DNA of 64,000 bases, from contig NZ_CP014222.1 in the NCBI RefSeq assembly GCF_000969645.2, positions 992,001 through 1,056,000 of the forward strand, in the 5' to 3' direction. The notes beneath the pieces are model-generated. The model was not told the DNA's origin and ran no database searches. It was given only the letters and a program-made list of their open reading frames with translations. The position numbers and the translations under genes are program-made. Position 1 is the stretch's first letter. The number at the start of each line of letters is the position of its first letter. Positions 45,034 to 54,307 of the stretch are shown here, one piece after another. The stretch is from Janthinobacterium sp. B9-8 (GTDB lineage Bacteria; Pseudomonadota; Gammaproteobacteria; Burkholderiales; Chitinibacteraceae).

Positions 45034-46020
45034 GTGAAGCGTCTTGTTCTTGCCTCTCTGCTTGCTGCCACCTCTTTTGCCCACGCTGAAAGTGTGACTT
45101 TGTATTCGGCGCGAAATGAGCAGTTGTTAAAGCCTTTGCTGGATGCGTTTACTAAAGAAACCGGCGTTGAAGTAAAGCTTCTGACTGATAAAGAAGGGCC
45201 TTTGCTTGAGCGCCTGCGTGCTGAGGCACAAAACACGTCAGCCGATGCGCTGATCACGGTGGATGCAGGTAATTTGTGGCAGGCATCGCATATGGGACTG
45301 CTGAAATCGATCAAATCAAATACTTTAAATGAAAATATCCCGGCCCATTTGCGTGATCCAAAAGGTGAATGGTATGGCCTGTCGGTGCGTGCACGGACAA
45401 TGTTTTTTAATAAAAATAAAGTAAAAGCCGCCGATTTATCCAGCTATGAAGATTTGGCCAATCCAAAGTGGAAAGGCAAGCTGTGTCTGCGTACTTCCAA
45501 AAAAGTGTACAACCAGTCTTTGGTTGGCATGATGATTGCCCAGTATGGCGAGCCTAAAACTGAAAAAATCGTCCGTGGCTGGGTGGACAACCTAGCAACC
45601 GACGTATTCCAAGACGATACCGCCATGCTGAAAGCGATTGCAGCAGGGCAGTGCGAAGTGGGAATTGCGAATACTTACTACTTTGGCCGTCTGATTGAAG
45701 CGCAGCCTACCTTGCCGGTTAGTGTTTTCTGGGCGAATCAGCAGGCAGAAGGCGTGCATGTGAATGTGTCTGGCGCGGGTGTGACACGTTACGCCAAAAA
45801 TCCAGAGGGTGCGGTGAAGCTGCTGGAATGGTTGTCGTCAGAAAAAGCGCAAAATCTTTATGCAGATAAAGATATGGAATTCCCTGCAAATCCTAAAATT
45901 AAGGCCTCCCCTCTGGTTACGAGCTGGGGCCCGTTTAAATCAAACGTAATTAATGTATCTAAGGCCGGTGAGTTGCAATCGACTGCAGTGCGTTTAATGG
46001 ATAGAGCGGGCTATCGTTAA
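45034..46020 (+). CDS. fbpA: iron(III) ABC transporter, periplasmic binding protein
   Basis: The 328-residue precursor has a signal peptide (KRLVLASLLAATSFAHA) and the FbpA/FutA-type fold: SVTLYSARNEQLLKPLLDAFTKETGVEV, then EWYGLSVRARTMFFNK and an iron-ligand tyrosine pair in ANTYYFGRL near residue 222. It binds ferric iron in the periplasm and delivers it to FbpB/FbpC. It starts at a GTG preceded by AAGGA. It is the first gene of the transporter; a terminator-like hairpin before fbpB probably makes it the most abundant part. Confidence 0.92.
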   Translation: MKRLVLASLLAATSFAHAESVTLYSARNEQLLKPLLDAFTKETGVEVKLLTDKEGPLLERLRAEAQNTSADALITVDAGNLWQASHMGLLKSIKSNTLNENIPAHLRDPKGEWYGLSVRARTMFFNKNKVKAADLSSYEDLANPKWKGKLCLRTSKKVYNQSLVGMMIAQYGEPKTEKIVRGWVDNLATDVFQDDTAMLKAIAAGQCEVGIANTYYFGRLIEAQPTLPVSVFWANQQAEGVHVNVSGAGVTRYAKNPEGAVKLLEWLSSEKAQNLYADKDMEFPANPKIKASPLVTSWGPFKSNVINVSKAGELQSTAVRLMDRAGYR

Positions 46021-46173
46021 TCAGTAGCCGTCTGTTGAACTCAAGTTGGACGTTTTTTCGTTTAGAGCTCAGGTCCAACGGGTCGCTAGTGCAAGCGTTA
46101 TAATTAAATGACGCCAGACTCGCGCATAAGGGTTGCTCCTTGTAAGCGATGGTGTCTCGTTTCATAATACGGT

Positions 46174-46208
46174 ACGGGCAAGCAGATTTTCTGTCTTGCC
46201 CGTTTCTC
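46174..46208 (+). terminator. terminator-like hairpin between fbpA and fbpB
   Basis: A 9-bp perfect stem (ACGGGCAAG with CTTGCCCGT) with an inner CAGA/TCTG pairing is followed by TTTCTCTTT. It may trim the fbpA message and lower expression of the downstream membrane genes. Confidence 0.65.
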
Positions 46209-46265
46209 TTTGGCTTTGTTTGGTTGTCCCCGTGAGCGGGATTGAAAAGTACTTTGGGCTTTACG

Positions 46266-47858
46266 ATGCAAAAATTGTTTTCTAAAGGATCGCTGTACGC
46301 GCTGCCGATTGCCTTACTGACGTTGATTCCCCTGTTGGTTGTGCTGTCTTCCTTCTTGCATCCACAGCCAGAAATCTGGCAGCACCTGTCTGAATATGTC
46401 TTACCCCGAGTGCTTAAAAACACGGCTATTTTAATGCTGGGCGTATCGGCGGGCGTGCTGCTGCTCGGTGTTTCACTCGCATGGCTGACGGCTGTTTGTG
46501 ATTTCCCCTTGCGGCGATTTTTTGCCTGGAGTTTGATGCTACCGCTAGCCATGCCCGCCTATGTGCTGGCTTTTGTACAAGTGGGCTTGCTTGATTTTAC
46601 TGGCCCGGTGCAAACCCTGATCCGGGAATGGACAGGCGATTCATCTTGGTTCCCGCGCATTCGCTCGACGGGCGGGGTGATTCTGGTGCTCACCTTGGCG
46701 TTTTATCCCTATGTCTATTTGCTAGCGAGAAACGCGTTTCTAACTCAGGGTAAGCGCGGCATCGAGGCCGCACAGATGCTGGGTATGTCCCGGCGCATGG
46801 CATTTTTTCGCGTTGTTTTGCCGATGGCCCGGCCTTGGCTGATGGGTGGTGTGTTGTTGGTGCTCATGGAAACGCTGGCCGATTTCGGCACGGTTTCCAT
46901 TTTTAATTACGACACCTTTACTACAGCCATTTATCAGTCGTGGTTCTCCTTATTTAATTTGCCAGCCGCATCACAGCTGGCTTCAATCCTGGTGCTGTTT
47001 GTGTTGGCGCTGGCTGTGGCCGAGCAATGGGGGCGTGGCCGCAGGCATTACGCCGTACGCGGTGGATCGGCTGAGCGGATTGTTTTGCGCGGCGCTGGGC
47101 GCTATCTGGCACTGGCCTGGTGCAGTGTGGTGCTGCTTGTCGCGTTTGTGATCCCTTTTATCCAGCTCTTGGTGTGGGTGAAAAGTGTGTGGGTGCTTGA
47201 TTTTGACGAGCGCTATCCGTGGTTTATTTTGCGATCAATTGCGATTGCCGGGATGGCGGCACTACTGGTGACGGGCTTGGGCTTGATTCTGGTTTATGCG
47301 CAGCGCCGCTATAAAGATACGCGCTGGCTGGTGCGCCTTGCCACATTGGGCTACGCCGTGCCGGGAACGGTGCTTGCTGTGGGGGTGTTTATCCCGATTG
47401 CTTGGCTGGATAATCTGCTGATCCCCGTTTTGGCTTACTTTGGTGTTGCTACTACGCAAGTTCTAAAAGGCACTTTGCTTGTGATGTTGCTGGCGCTGGC
47501 GGCACGCTTTATGGCCGTGGCCTTTGCACCCATTGATGCGGCTATGCAGCGAATTACCCGCAATCAGGAAGATGCCGCCAGATCGCTGGGCCTGTCATCT
47601 AGGCAAGTGCTCAGACGTGTGCATTTGCCGCTATTGCGTGGTGGGCTGCTGACTGCTCTATTGATTGCTTTTGTGGATGTCATGAAAGAAATGCCCATTA
47701 CGCTGATGACCCGGCCCTTTGGCTGGGACACCTTGGCCGTACGGGTATTTGAAATGACCTCCGAAGGCATGTGGGAACGCGCAGCCCTGCCAAGTTTCTT
47801 TATCGTATTGATGGGCTTAATTCCGGTCATTCTGCTGGTCAGAAAAACCGAGGACTGA
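46266..47858 (+). CDS. fbpB: iron(III) ABC transporter, permease
   Basis: The 530-residue inner-membrane protein has about twelve membrane helices in two homologous halves, each with a binding-protein-dependent transport EAA loop (ARNAFLTQGKRGIEAAQMLGMS..., and RITRNQEDAARSLGLSSRQ...) where it meets the ATPase. This duplicated layout is that of FbpB/SfuB-type ferric iron permeases. The ATG at 46266 is chosen; 8 more codons lie in frame upstream from a TTG. It follows fbpA by 245 bp and precedes fbpC, with a repeat element in the second gap. Confidence 0.92.
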   Translation: MQKLFSKGSLYALPIALLTLIPLLVVLSSFLHPQPEIWQHLSEYVLPRVLKNTAILMLGVSAGVLLLGVSLAWLTAVCDFPLRRFFAWSLMLPLAMPAYVLAFVQVGLLDFTGPVQTLIREWTGDSSWFPRIRSTGGVILVLTLAFYPYVYLLARNAFLTQGKRGIEAAQMLGMSRRMAFFRVVLPMARPWLMGGVLLVLMETLADFGTVSIFNYDTFTTAIYQSWFSLFNLPAASQLASILVLFVLALAVAEQWGRGRRHYAVRGGSAERIVLRGAGRYLALAWCSVVLLVAFVIPFIQLLVWVKSVWVLDFDERYPWFILRSIAIAGMAALLVTGLGLILVYAQRRYKDTRWLVRLATLGYAVPGTVLAVGVFIPIAWLDNLLIPVLAYFGVATTQVLKGTLLVMLLALAARFMAVAFAPIDAAMQRITRNQEDAARSLGLSSRQVLRRVHLPLLRGGLLTALLIAFVDVMKEMPITLMTRPFGWDTLAVRVFEMTSEGMWERAALPSFFIVLMGLIPVILLVRKTED

Positions 47859-47878
47859 TGTGTAAAAGGTCAAAAAGA

Positions 47879-48012
47879 TCTGTAGACACAGAGAAAAACA
47901 AAGAACACAAAGCACATGAAGAAAACCAAAAGGCTGAATGCTTTTTATATAAGTCGAGGTCTTTCTCTTCGTGTCCTCTCTTTTTAAACTCTGTGTTCTC
48001 CGTGTCTACAGA
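47879..48012. repeat. 134-bp imperfect palindrome, CTCTGTG family, copy 2
   Basis: Its outer arms of 15 bp match with one mismatch (TCTGTAGACACAGAG with CTCCGTGTCTACAGA), and internal CACAGAG/CTCTGTG blocks resemble the element at 27074-27173. It is inserted between fbpB and fbpC, inside the iron-transport operon, and ends 30 bp before the fbpC start. Short frames inside it are not genes. Confidence 0.7.
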
Positions 48013-48042
48013 ACTTAGGTTTGGTTTGTTTTGAGGATATAT

Positions 48043-49080
48043 ATGCTGCAACTCTCTGATCTTGCGATTCGCCTTGGCGATCGTACTGTGGTTGAAAATT
48101 TATCACTGCATTTGCAGGAGGGCGAAATTGGCTGCCTGTTGGGGGCGTCTGGCTGTGGTAAAACCACGGTTTTGCGAGCGATTGCAGGTTTTGAAAAGCC
48201 TGCTGGCGGTGAGATTGTACTAGCAGGGAGCCAGGTCAGTAGCGCTGCCAGAATGCTGCCGCCAGAGCAGCGTCAGATTGGGATGGTGTTTCAGGATTAC
48301 GCACTTTTCCCCCATCTTACCGTGGCGGGTAATATTGCTTTTGGTTTGCGTGGCGAGAGCAAAGCCGCGCAAGCCGAACGCGTGGCCGATGCTTTGCAAT
48401 TGGTTGGTTTAGGCCATGTTGAGCATCGCTACCCGCATGAATTATCGGGGGGGCAGCAGCAGCGCGTTGCTTTGGCCAGAGCGCTGGCACCGCGCCCACA
48501 GCTGTTATTGATGGACGAGCCTTTTTCTAATCTGGATGTAGAGCTGCGTGAAAGGCTGGGGCAGGAAGTGCACGCCATCTTAAAGGCGGCGGGCATGACG
48601 GCGATTTTAGTCACCCACGATCAAAGAGAAGCCTTTGCCGTGGCCGATAAAGTGGGCGTGATGGCCGAAGGGCAAATCCGCCAATGGGCCACGCCTTACG
48701 ATTTATATCACCAGCCGCTGGATCGTTTTGTGGCCGATTTTGTCGGCGAAGGTGTTTTGCTGCCGGGTATTGTCGCGGCATCGGGCCGGGTTGAGATGGA
48801 GCTGGGTATCGTGCACGGCAAAATCCCTGCCGATTGCAGCATGGGCTGCAACGCCGATGTATTGGTTAGGCCTGATGATGTGCTGCACGATGATGCGAGC
48901 AGTATGAAGGCCAGAGTGCTGGCTAAAGCCTTTCGCGGGGCGCAGTTTCTTTACACCTTAGCTCTGCCATCCGGTCAGAAAGTGCTATCCCTCGTGCCTA
49001 GCCACCACAATCATGCTGTGGGTGAGGATATTGGCATTCGCTTGGAAATTGATCATGTGATTGCGTTTAAGAGGGGCTGA
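48043..49080 (+). CDS. fbpC: iron(III) ABC transporter, ATP-binding protein
   Basis: The 345-residue ATPase has Walker A GASGCGKTT near residue 37, Q-loop FQDYALFPHL, signature LSGGQQQRVALARAL, Walker B LLLMDEPFSNLD and the H-loop LVTHDQ, then a C-terminal regulatory domain of FbpC/PotA type (TOBE-like, from about 240). It powers ferric iron import with FbpA and FbpB. The ATG at 48043 is preferred with GAGGA 5 bp before it; an upstream TTG adds only 4 codons. A repeat element fills the gap to fbpB. Confidence 0.93.
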   Translation: MLQLSDLAIRLGDRTVVENLSLHLQEGEIGCLLGASGCGKTTVLRAIAGFEKPAGGEIVLAGSQVSSAARMLPPEQRQIGMVFQDYALFPHLTVAGNIAFGLRGESKAAQAERVADALQLVGLGHVEHRYPHELSGGQQQRVALARALAPRPQLLLMDEPFSNLDVELRERLGQEVHAILKAAGMTAILVTHDQREAFAVADKVGVMAEGQIRQWATPYDLYHQPLDRFVADFVGEGVLLPGIVAASGRVEMELGIVHGKIPADCSMGCNADVLVRPDDVLHDDASSMKARVLAKAFRGAQFLYTLALPSGQKVLSLVPSHHNHAVGEDIGIRLEIDHVIAFKRG

Positions 49081-49099
49081 CAGAGCAAAACCAAGCCTC

Positions 49100-49591
49100 G
49101 GTAAGGCTGCGGCTCTCAGAGTGGTACGGCCAGAGGCGGTACAAAATTCGCTAGCTTCTTTTATGCTAAATGGTGAAGGCGAGGCAGAATCATTGAAAGT
49201 TTTTCGGTAGTTGCTGAGTGATTCACAAGGTGCCATTTGTGGCGTTTTTATGGGGCAGAGCTAATTGCGATTGCAGGATTAAGGAAAAGTTGCGCTGCAA
49301 AATTAAAGCATAAGGCGAATATATTTGGCGTTTATACCCAAGCAAGCGCCGCGAAAAAAAGGCATTGCCCGCTGCTTATTAACGCTGCTTGATGATGCTT
49401 ATTCAGGTCCGCATATTGTGCAAATAACCTTGAGCGTGAATACAGAAAATAAGAGTGCAAAAGCGCTGTATTACGCTTTGGGCTTTGAGCGTTATGGTTT
49501 TGAGAAAAACGCCATGTTGGTCGAGGGCGTATTTATTCATGAAGAGCATTTAGTGCTGTATGTGCTTGATCGGATAGAACTACCTAATTAA
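49100..49591 (+). pseudogene. decayed GNAT-family acetyltransferase
   Basis: The last 88 codons (from 49325) read as a GNAT C-terminal half: KKGIARCLLTLLDDA, then ITLSVNTENKSAKALYYALGFERYGFEKNA. Reading backwards across frames, an N-terminal half can be rebuilt (LRVVRPEAVQNSLASF; SQGAICGVF; ELIAIAGLRKSCAAKLKHKANIFGVYTQAS), with an in-frame stop near 49208, a shift near 49250, and a shift in an A run near 49355. The remaining 3' frame has no ribosome site and lacks the first half of the acetyl-CoA site. Confidence 0.75.
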
Positions 49592-49606
49592 AGAAAGGGA
49601 GGGGCA

Positions 49607-50071
49607 ATGCAGCTACAAGCCATATCCATTGTCGACTTACACGCATGTGCTCAGGCAGATGCTGATGGCTTGCTCCCTTCCTTTGTTGCCGAACGTGCTA
49701 TTCAGATGCTGCATGCTGGGGTAGCAGAGCATTGGGCAAGGCCGTTTTATATATTGCGCCGCTTTGACCAAGTGGTGCTTGGAAGTTGTGGTTTTAAGCA
49801 TCCACCTATCAATGGGCGCATAGAGCTTGGCTATGGCGTTTTGCCTCTTTATCAGCGCCAAGGCTTTGCAACGGTGGCGGTGGGCGAGCTGCTTCATCGC
49901 GCATTTTTAAGTGCTGAGGTCAATGAGGTCTTGGCGCAAATCAACCCAGGTAATGCTGCTTCAATCAAGGTGGTGCAAAGATTGGGGTTTGAGCGTGGTG
50001 AGTGCCTTACTGACGAGGACGGCGAGCCACTGCAGCAGTGGGTCGCTGCCCGTAAGCACTTTAAGGCATAG
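49607..50071 (+). CDS. GNAT-family N-acetyltransferase
   Basis: The 154-residue protein has the RimJ/RimL-like pattern: ILRRFDQVVLGSCGFKHPPINGRIELGYGVLPLYQRQGFATVAV, with the acetyl-CoA loop QRQGFA (Q/RxxGxG/A), followed by NPGNAASIKVVQRLGFERGE. It transfers an acetyl group from acetyl-CoA to an amine, possibly a protein N terminus or small molecule. GGGAGGGG lies before the ATG. It follows a decayed GNAT gene by 15 bp. Confidence 0.83.
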   Translation: MQLQAISIVDLHACAQADADGLLPSFVAERAIQMLHAGVAEHWARPFYILRRFDQVVLGSCGFKHPPINGRIELGYGVLPLYQRQGFATVAVGELLHRAFLSAEVNEVLAQINPGNAASIKVVQRLGFERGECLTDEDGEPLQQWVAARKHFKA

Positions 50072-50102
50072 TTCGGGTTGTTGGTGGTAAGTTTTTTGCA
50101 GA

Positions 50103-50537
50103 TTACTTTGTGCTGATAAGTTGTTTTTGCATAAAAAAGCGAGCGAACCCCTTGGGGTAGTCTGCTAGCTCACCAAAGCAGCTATAGCCAAGTTGCTCAT
50201 AAAAGCCTCTTGCTTGAAATTCAAATGTATCGAGCCATGCGCCGTGGCAACCCCGCAAGATCGCTTCTTGTTCGGCTTGTTGGATCAGGGCTGTGCCAAT
50301 GCCTTGGCCGCGAAGTGATTCTGGTACCACTAATAACTCTGTAAACAACCAGTCAAAGTGGGTGTGGCCCCATAGGCCGCCAATCACCTGATCATCTTTA
50401 TCCCTTATCGCAATCACAAGGGGCCGGTGCTTGCTGGGGGCCGCTTGGCTTTGGTTGTACGCACGTAGTGGTGCAATGATTCCTTGATGGATCAGTTTGT
50501 CGTCTTGATCGCTGAGGCTAAGTGAGTATTGCTGCAT
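50103..50537 (-). CDS. GNAT-family N-acetyltransferase
   Basis: The 144-residue protein has the GNAT core with RGQGIGTALIQQAEQEA (acetyl-CoA loop RGQGIG), preceded by GGLWGHTHFDWLFTELLVVPESL, and followed by GAWLDTFEFQARGFYEQLGYSCFGEL. The substrate is unknown. It lies convergent to the previous acetyltransferase and 23 bp downstream of the SPOR gene on the same strand. Confidence 0.85.
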   Translation of the reverse strand: MQQYSLSLSDQDDKLIHQGIIAPLRAYNQSQAAPSKHRPLVIAIRDKDDQVIGGLWGHTHFDWLFTELLVVPESLRGQGIGTALIQQAEQEAILRGCHGAWLDTFEFQARGFYEQLGYSCFGELADYPKGFARFFMQKQLISTK

Positions 50538-50560
50538 ATCTATCCTTGTGAAGGGGAAGT

Positions 50561-51310
50561 TTAATTGCCACGCACAATGGGGTTAATACCCATTGATTTG
50601 AGCTTTGCTGCTGCCGCATCGGCGCTGGCTTTGTCTTTAAACGGGCCAATTTGCACACGGGTTTCGGTGTAAGCGGGAACGCCCGCTGCTTTGAGTTGGC
50701 TGAGTAACTTCTCTGCGTTTTGTGCTTGCAAGAAAACGCCCGCTTGTACTGTGTAGCCATTGGGGGTGTGTGCCGCCGGGTAGGCAGGTGTCTGTGCAAC
50801 AGGCGTTGCTGTGGTGGCTTGCGGTGTGGCTATGCCAGGTTTAAGGGGGGCTTCAGTCATTGGCGAGTTGATGGTGGGGAGGCTTGTGGCTGGTGCCGGT
50901 TTGCTGCCGGGTATTGGCGCGATGGGCTCTAACTTCAAAGTGGGCTTGTTGATAGGGGTGTTTGTTGGCGTGGGCAGGCTTTTGTGTGCTGCGCCAGCAA
51001 TCAACCCAGATGCCGAGCTCGATGCAATGGGCGTGCTAATGCTTAAGGTGCTGCTGGCTTCTATCGCTGCACTGGCTGTGGGCGGAGCGCTGGGAATGGG
51101 GAGCGCTTCGGGTGTTGGCTCTGCGGTGGGTACTGCAATGGGGGTCGGGGTGTTGATCGCGCTTGGGGCGTCTTTCTGGCGATCAAGCCAGTTGATGCCA
51201 AATAGCGCCAGCACAATTAATGTGGCAGCAATACCCAGTCGCCATGCGAGTTGAACTTTCAGTTTGCGCTGAGCTTCTTGTTGAAGAATGGGGTCTAGGG
51301 CGTCGTTCAT
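50561..51310 (-). CDS. SPOR-domain inner-membrane protein
   Basis: The 249-residue protein has a short cytoplasmic N terminus, one membrane helix (LAWRLGIAATLIVLALFGINW) near residues 22-42, a long Pro/Ala/Thr-rich periplasmic linker and a C-terminal SPOR domain (YTVQAGVFLQAQNAEKLLSQL... TRVQIGPFKDKASADAAAAKL). SPOR domains bind denuded peptidoglycan at the division septum, so a role in cell division like that of DedD is likely. The second SPOR half is complete. Confidence 0.86.
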   Translation of the reverse strand: MNDALDPILQQEAQRKLKVQLAWRLGIAATLIVLALFGINWLDRQKDAPSAINTPTPIAVPTAEPTPEALPIPSAPPTASAAIEASSTLSISTPIASSSASGLIAGAAHKSLPTPTNTPINKPTLKLEPIAPIPGSKPAPATSLPTINSPMTEAPLKPGIATPQATTATPVAQTPAYPAAHTPNGYTVQAGVFLQAQNAEKLLSQLKAAGVPAYTETRVQIGPFKDKASADAAAAKLKSMGINPIVRGN

Positions 51311-51450
51311 TGGCCTGCTTCACTTAAGTTGGTTAGGAGCGCTTGCTAACGGGGTGGCTGGCGCATGAAGGGGTTGATCGTTAATTTGCCCGCTTTACTT
51401 GGATTTATTGTTATTGCCCGCTGTTGTTTTTAATTGCGCTTGTGTTGATA
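51311..51450. other. promoter side of the SPOR gene
   Basis: The first part of the 526-bp gap before ndk. No gene was found. The second part of the gap carries the tandem array at 51451-51660 and then a leader of about 180 bp before ndk. Confidence 0.45.
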
Positions 51451-51660
51451 AGACCAGTTCATCTGCTGGTTTTACTTGAATTTTTTATGAGTGCCCGTTG
51501 CTGATGCAAATGGCGGTTTATGATAGAAGACCAGTTCATTCGCCGGTTTTACTTGAATTTGCTATGAGTGTCCGTTGCTGATGCAAATGGCGCTTTATTG
51601 ATAGAAGACCAGTTCATCAGCCGGTTTCACTTGAATTTGTTATAATGTTCGGCTAATCCA
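51451..51660 (+). repeat. 78-bp tandem repeat array (about 2.7 copies) before ndk
   Basis: Units start at 51451, 51528 and 51606 with AGACCAGTTCAT, giving periods of 77 and 78 bp. Each unit continues with a CGGTTT(T/C)ACTTGAATTT segment, and the first two end with CCGTTGCTGATGCAAATGG. The third copy breaks off after a TATAAT box. Copies one and two carry a weakened TATGAG at the equivalent place. Confidence 0.85.
51638..51646 (+). promoter_or_regulatory. extended -10 promoter in the third repeat
   Basis: TGTTATAAT is a perfect extended -10 element. It lies about 190 bp before the ndk ATG, in the third repeat unit. No good -35 hexamer stands at the right distance, in line with an extended -10 promoter. 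The same place in units one and two reads TATGAG. Confidence 0.6.
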
Positions 51661-51836
51661 ATTTTTGCGGGCTAAAAAAGGGTTGTTGAAACACTATTTT
51701 TGCCTGTTGCCAATTGAATTTACGTATAAAAAATAGATCTAATCCCCGTGTAGCTTGCATGATTTGCAAGCAGGCTAGCCGAGTTTTTTATACGCTGCAA
51801 ATATTTTGCTTATAAAACCACCCTCTGGAGAATTAC

Positions 51837-52262
51837 ATGACTATCGAACGCACACTTTCTATCGTTAAGCCTGATGCAGTAGCTAAAAACGTAATTGGTA
51901 AGATTTACGATCGTTTTGAATCAGCAGGCCTTAAGGTTGTTGCTGCTAAGATGAAGCAACTGTCCCGCGCTGAAGCTGAAGGCTTCTACGCTGTGCACGC
52001 TGCCCGTCCTTTCTTTAATGATCTGGTGAACTTTATGATCTCTGGCCCGGTCATGATTCAAGCATTGGAAGGCGAAGGCGCAATCTTGAAAAACCGCGAC
52101 CTGATGGGCGCAACGAATCCTAAAGAAGCAGCGGCTGGCACTATCCGTGCTGATTTCGCTGATTCTATCGATGCAAATGCGGTACACGGTTCTGATTCTG
52201 CTGAAAATGCAGCGATCGAAATCGCTTACTTCTTTGCATCATCCGAAGTTTACAGCCGCTAA
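51837..52262 (+). CDS. ndk: nucleoside diphosphate kinase
   Basis: Ndk transfers the gamma phosphate of ATP to nucleoside diphosphates through a phosphohistidine. The 141-residue product begins [20 protein letters not shown] and has the active-site segment [20 protein letters not shown] with the catalytic His near residue 117. A GGAG ribosome site precedes the ATG. The tandem promoter array upstream is special to this gene. Confidence 0.97.
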   Translation: MTIERTLSIVKPDAVAKNVIGKIYDRFESAGLKVVAAKMKQLSRAEAEGFYAVHAARPFFNDLVNFMISGPVMIQALEGEGAILKNRDLMGATNPKEAAAGTIRADFADSIDANAVHGSDSAENAAIEIAYFFASSEVYSR

Positions 52263-52405
52263 TCATGAAGCGGGCTGGGTGCCTTGCATCTGGCCGCTTT
52301 ATTGAGTTGTGAGTAATGTGCTGGGCCGTAAGCTGCATAGTAAATTGCTTGGCACATCTTGCAGCTGTAGTTGCTGAGTAGTGATTTTTATAGTGGGTAG
52401 AGTTA

Positions 52406-53566
52406 ATGTCAGTTAATTTGTTGGATTATGATGCGGCGGGTTTGGCCGGCTTGATGGCGCAATATGGCGAGAAGCCGTTTCGCGCCAAGCAGTTGATGAA
52501 GTGGATTCATCAGCGTGGCGAGCCAGATTTTGATGCGATGACCGATATCGCCAAATCGTTTCGGCAAAAACTGGCCTTGGATGCTGCGGTTACACCGCCA
52601 GCCTTGATGGCCGAACAAATTGCCAAAGACGGCACGCGCAAGTGGCTGCTGGATGTGGGTACGGGCAATGGTGTTGAAGCGGTATTTATTCCCGAAGACG
52701 ATCGCGGTACGCTTTGCGTATCCAGTCAGGTGGGTTGTGCGCTTGATTGTGGCTTTTGCTCAACGGCGCGTCAGGGTTTTAACCGGAATTTAAGCACGGC
52801 TGAAATTATTGGCCAGCTGTGGTGGGCCAATCGCCGCATGTCACTGGATGCTTCGCGTCTGGGAGATGCGGGCTTGGTGGATAATAGAAATGGCGATACC
52901 CGCATTGTGTCTAATGTGGTGATGATGGGGATGGGCGAGCCGCTGGCGAACTACGATAATGTGGTGGCTGCCATGAAGCTGATGCTCGATGACAATGCTT
53001 ACGGTTTATCCCGCCGCCGAGTGACGCTGTCTACCTCGGGGATTGTTCCTGCGATTGATCGTTTGCGTGAAGATTGCCCGGTGGCATTAGCGGTGTCCTT
53101 ACACGCGCCTAATGATAGAATCCGTGATGATATTGTGCCGATCAATAAAAAATATCCGCTGCACCAGTTATTAGCAGCGTGTACGCGTTATTTAGAAAAA
53201 GCGCCGCGTGATTTCATTACTTTTGAATATGTAATGCTCGATGGTATTAATGACAGCGTAGAAAACGCGCGTGAACTCGTCGCCTTGGTGCGTGATGTGC
53301 CATGTAAATTTAATTTAATTCCGTTTAATCCCTTCCCTAATTCGGGCTATAAGCGCTCGCAACGGGATGCCATTATGCGGTTTCGTGATATTTTGATTAA
53401 CGCTGGCTATATCGCCACGGTGCGTAAGACCCGCGGTGATGATATTGATGCCGCCTGTGGCCAATTAGCCGGGCAAGTATTAGATAAAACCCGCCGCGTT
53501 GAGAAGCGCTTGGCGGGTGATGCACAAGCAATTATTTTTCATCCTCAGAGTGGCGATACCCAATGA
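52406..53566 (+). CDS. rlmN: dual-specificity 23S rRNA/tRNA methyltransferase RlmN
   Basis: RlmN is a radical SAM enzyme that methylates C2 of A2503 in 23S rRNA and of A37 in some tRNAs. The 386-residue product has the cluster motif CALDCGFC near residue 112, [17 protein letters not shown] neighbours, [13 protein letters not shown], and a conserved late Cys region ([16 protein letters not shown]) with the methyl-carrying Cys. Its TGA overlaps the start of pilW by 4 bp (ATGA). Confidence 0.95.
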   Translation: MSVNLLDYDAAGLAGLMAQYGEKPFRAKQLMKWIHQRGEPDFDAMTDIAKSFRQKLALDAAVTPPALMAEQIAKDGTRKWLLDVGTGNGVEAVFIPEDDRGTLCVSSQVGCALDCGFCSTARQGFNRNLSTAEIIGQLWWANRRMSLDASRLGDAGLVDNRNGDTRIVSNVVMMGMGEPLANYDNVVAAMKLMLDDNAYGLSRRRVTLSTSGIVPAIDRLREDCPVALAVSLHAPNDRIRDDIVPINKKYPLHQLLAACTRYLEKAPRDFITFEYVMLDGINDSVENARELVALVRDVPCKFNLIPFNPFPNSGYKRSQRDAIMRFRDILINAGYIATVRKTRGDDIDAACGQLAGQVLDKTRRVEKRLAGDAQAIIFHPQSGDTQ

Positions 53567-54300
53567 AATTAAGTGCGTTCGTAATGATGGCAGTCTTATT
53601 TTCTACTCCCTTAGCAGGTGCTGCAGAAGGGGAGGAAGACAGGGCCTCTTTGCGAACGCAATTGGGTGCTGAGTATTTAAAGCGCGGGCAATATGCGGTA
53701 GCGATTGAAGAAGTGAATAAAGCCCTTGCTGTGAATTCCTCTTATGCACCCGCGCATAATATTATGGCCTTGATTCATGCTGAGTTAGGCGAGGAAGAAG
53801 CCGCCAGGCAGTCATTTTTACGTGCCGTGCAGTTGTCCCCGAATGATGCAGATATCAATCATAACTATGGCTGGTATCTGTGCCAGAAAGGGCAGTATCA
53901 GGAAGGTATTCAATTCCTATTAGCCACGCAAAAAAATGCGCTTTATAGTACGCCCGATAAATCACTATTAGCCGCAGGGCAATGCGCATTAAAAAGTGGT
54001 GATGAAGCCAGTGCCCGCACTTATTTTGAACGGGCCTTGCGTATTCGACCGGATAATTTAGCGGCAAGGGCAAAGCTGGTTGAGTACGGTATGCGTAATA
54101 AAGATACGGGCTTGGCTAAACGTTATTACGCAGAATTGCAGCGATTAGCGCCTGCGAGTGCCGAGTTACTTTGGTTAGGCATTCAGTTAGAGCACCAGAT
54201 TGGCAATAAAGAGTCAGAAAACAAGCTGGCAGAGCAATTACGCAAGAAATTCCCCGATTCGCAAGAAATGGCCCGCTTATTAAGCGGTTCGTATGATTGA
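53563..54300 (+). CDS. pilW: type IV pilus biogenesis/stability protein PilW (PilF-like)
   Basis: The 245-residue precursor has a hydrophobic signal ([20 protein letters not shown]) and tandem TPR units: [67 protein letters not shown] and [19 protein letters not shown]. The N terminus lacks a clear lipobox Cys, unlike P. aeruginosa PilF, a lipoprotein that pilots the secretin PilQ. Its position between rlmN and rodZ is the usual pilW/pilF locus. Translationally coupled to rlmN by ATGA. Confidence 0.87.
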   Translation: MKLSAFVMMAVLFSTPLAGAAEGEEDRASLRTQLGAEYLKRGQYAVAIEEVNKALAVNSSYAPAHNIMALIHAELGEEEAARQSFLRAVQLSPNDADINHNYGWYLCQKGQYQEGIQFLLATQKNALYSTPDKSLLAAGQCALKSGDEASARTYFERALRIRPDNLAARAKLVEYGMRNKDTGLAKRYYAELQRLAPASAELLWLGIQLEHQIGNKESENKLAEQLRKKFPDSQEMARLLSGSYD

Positions 54301-54307
54301 TTAACGG

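Noticed and set aside
47839..48051. 70-codon minus-strand open frame between fbpB and fbpC
   Set aside because: It lies almost wholly within the CTCTGTG palindromic repeat, and similar frames arise from the repeat itself; no ribosome site.
51451..51660. CRISPR or attachment-site array from the 78-bp units
   Set aside because: The units are fully homologous across their length with no variable spacers, so a tandem duplication is the better reading.
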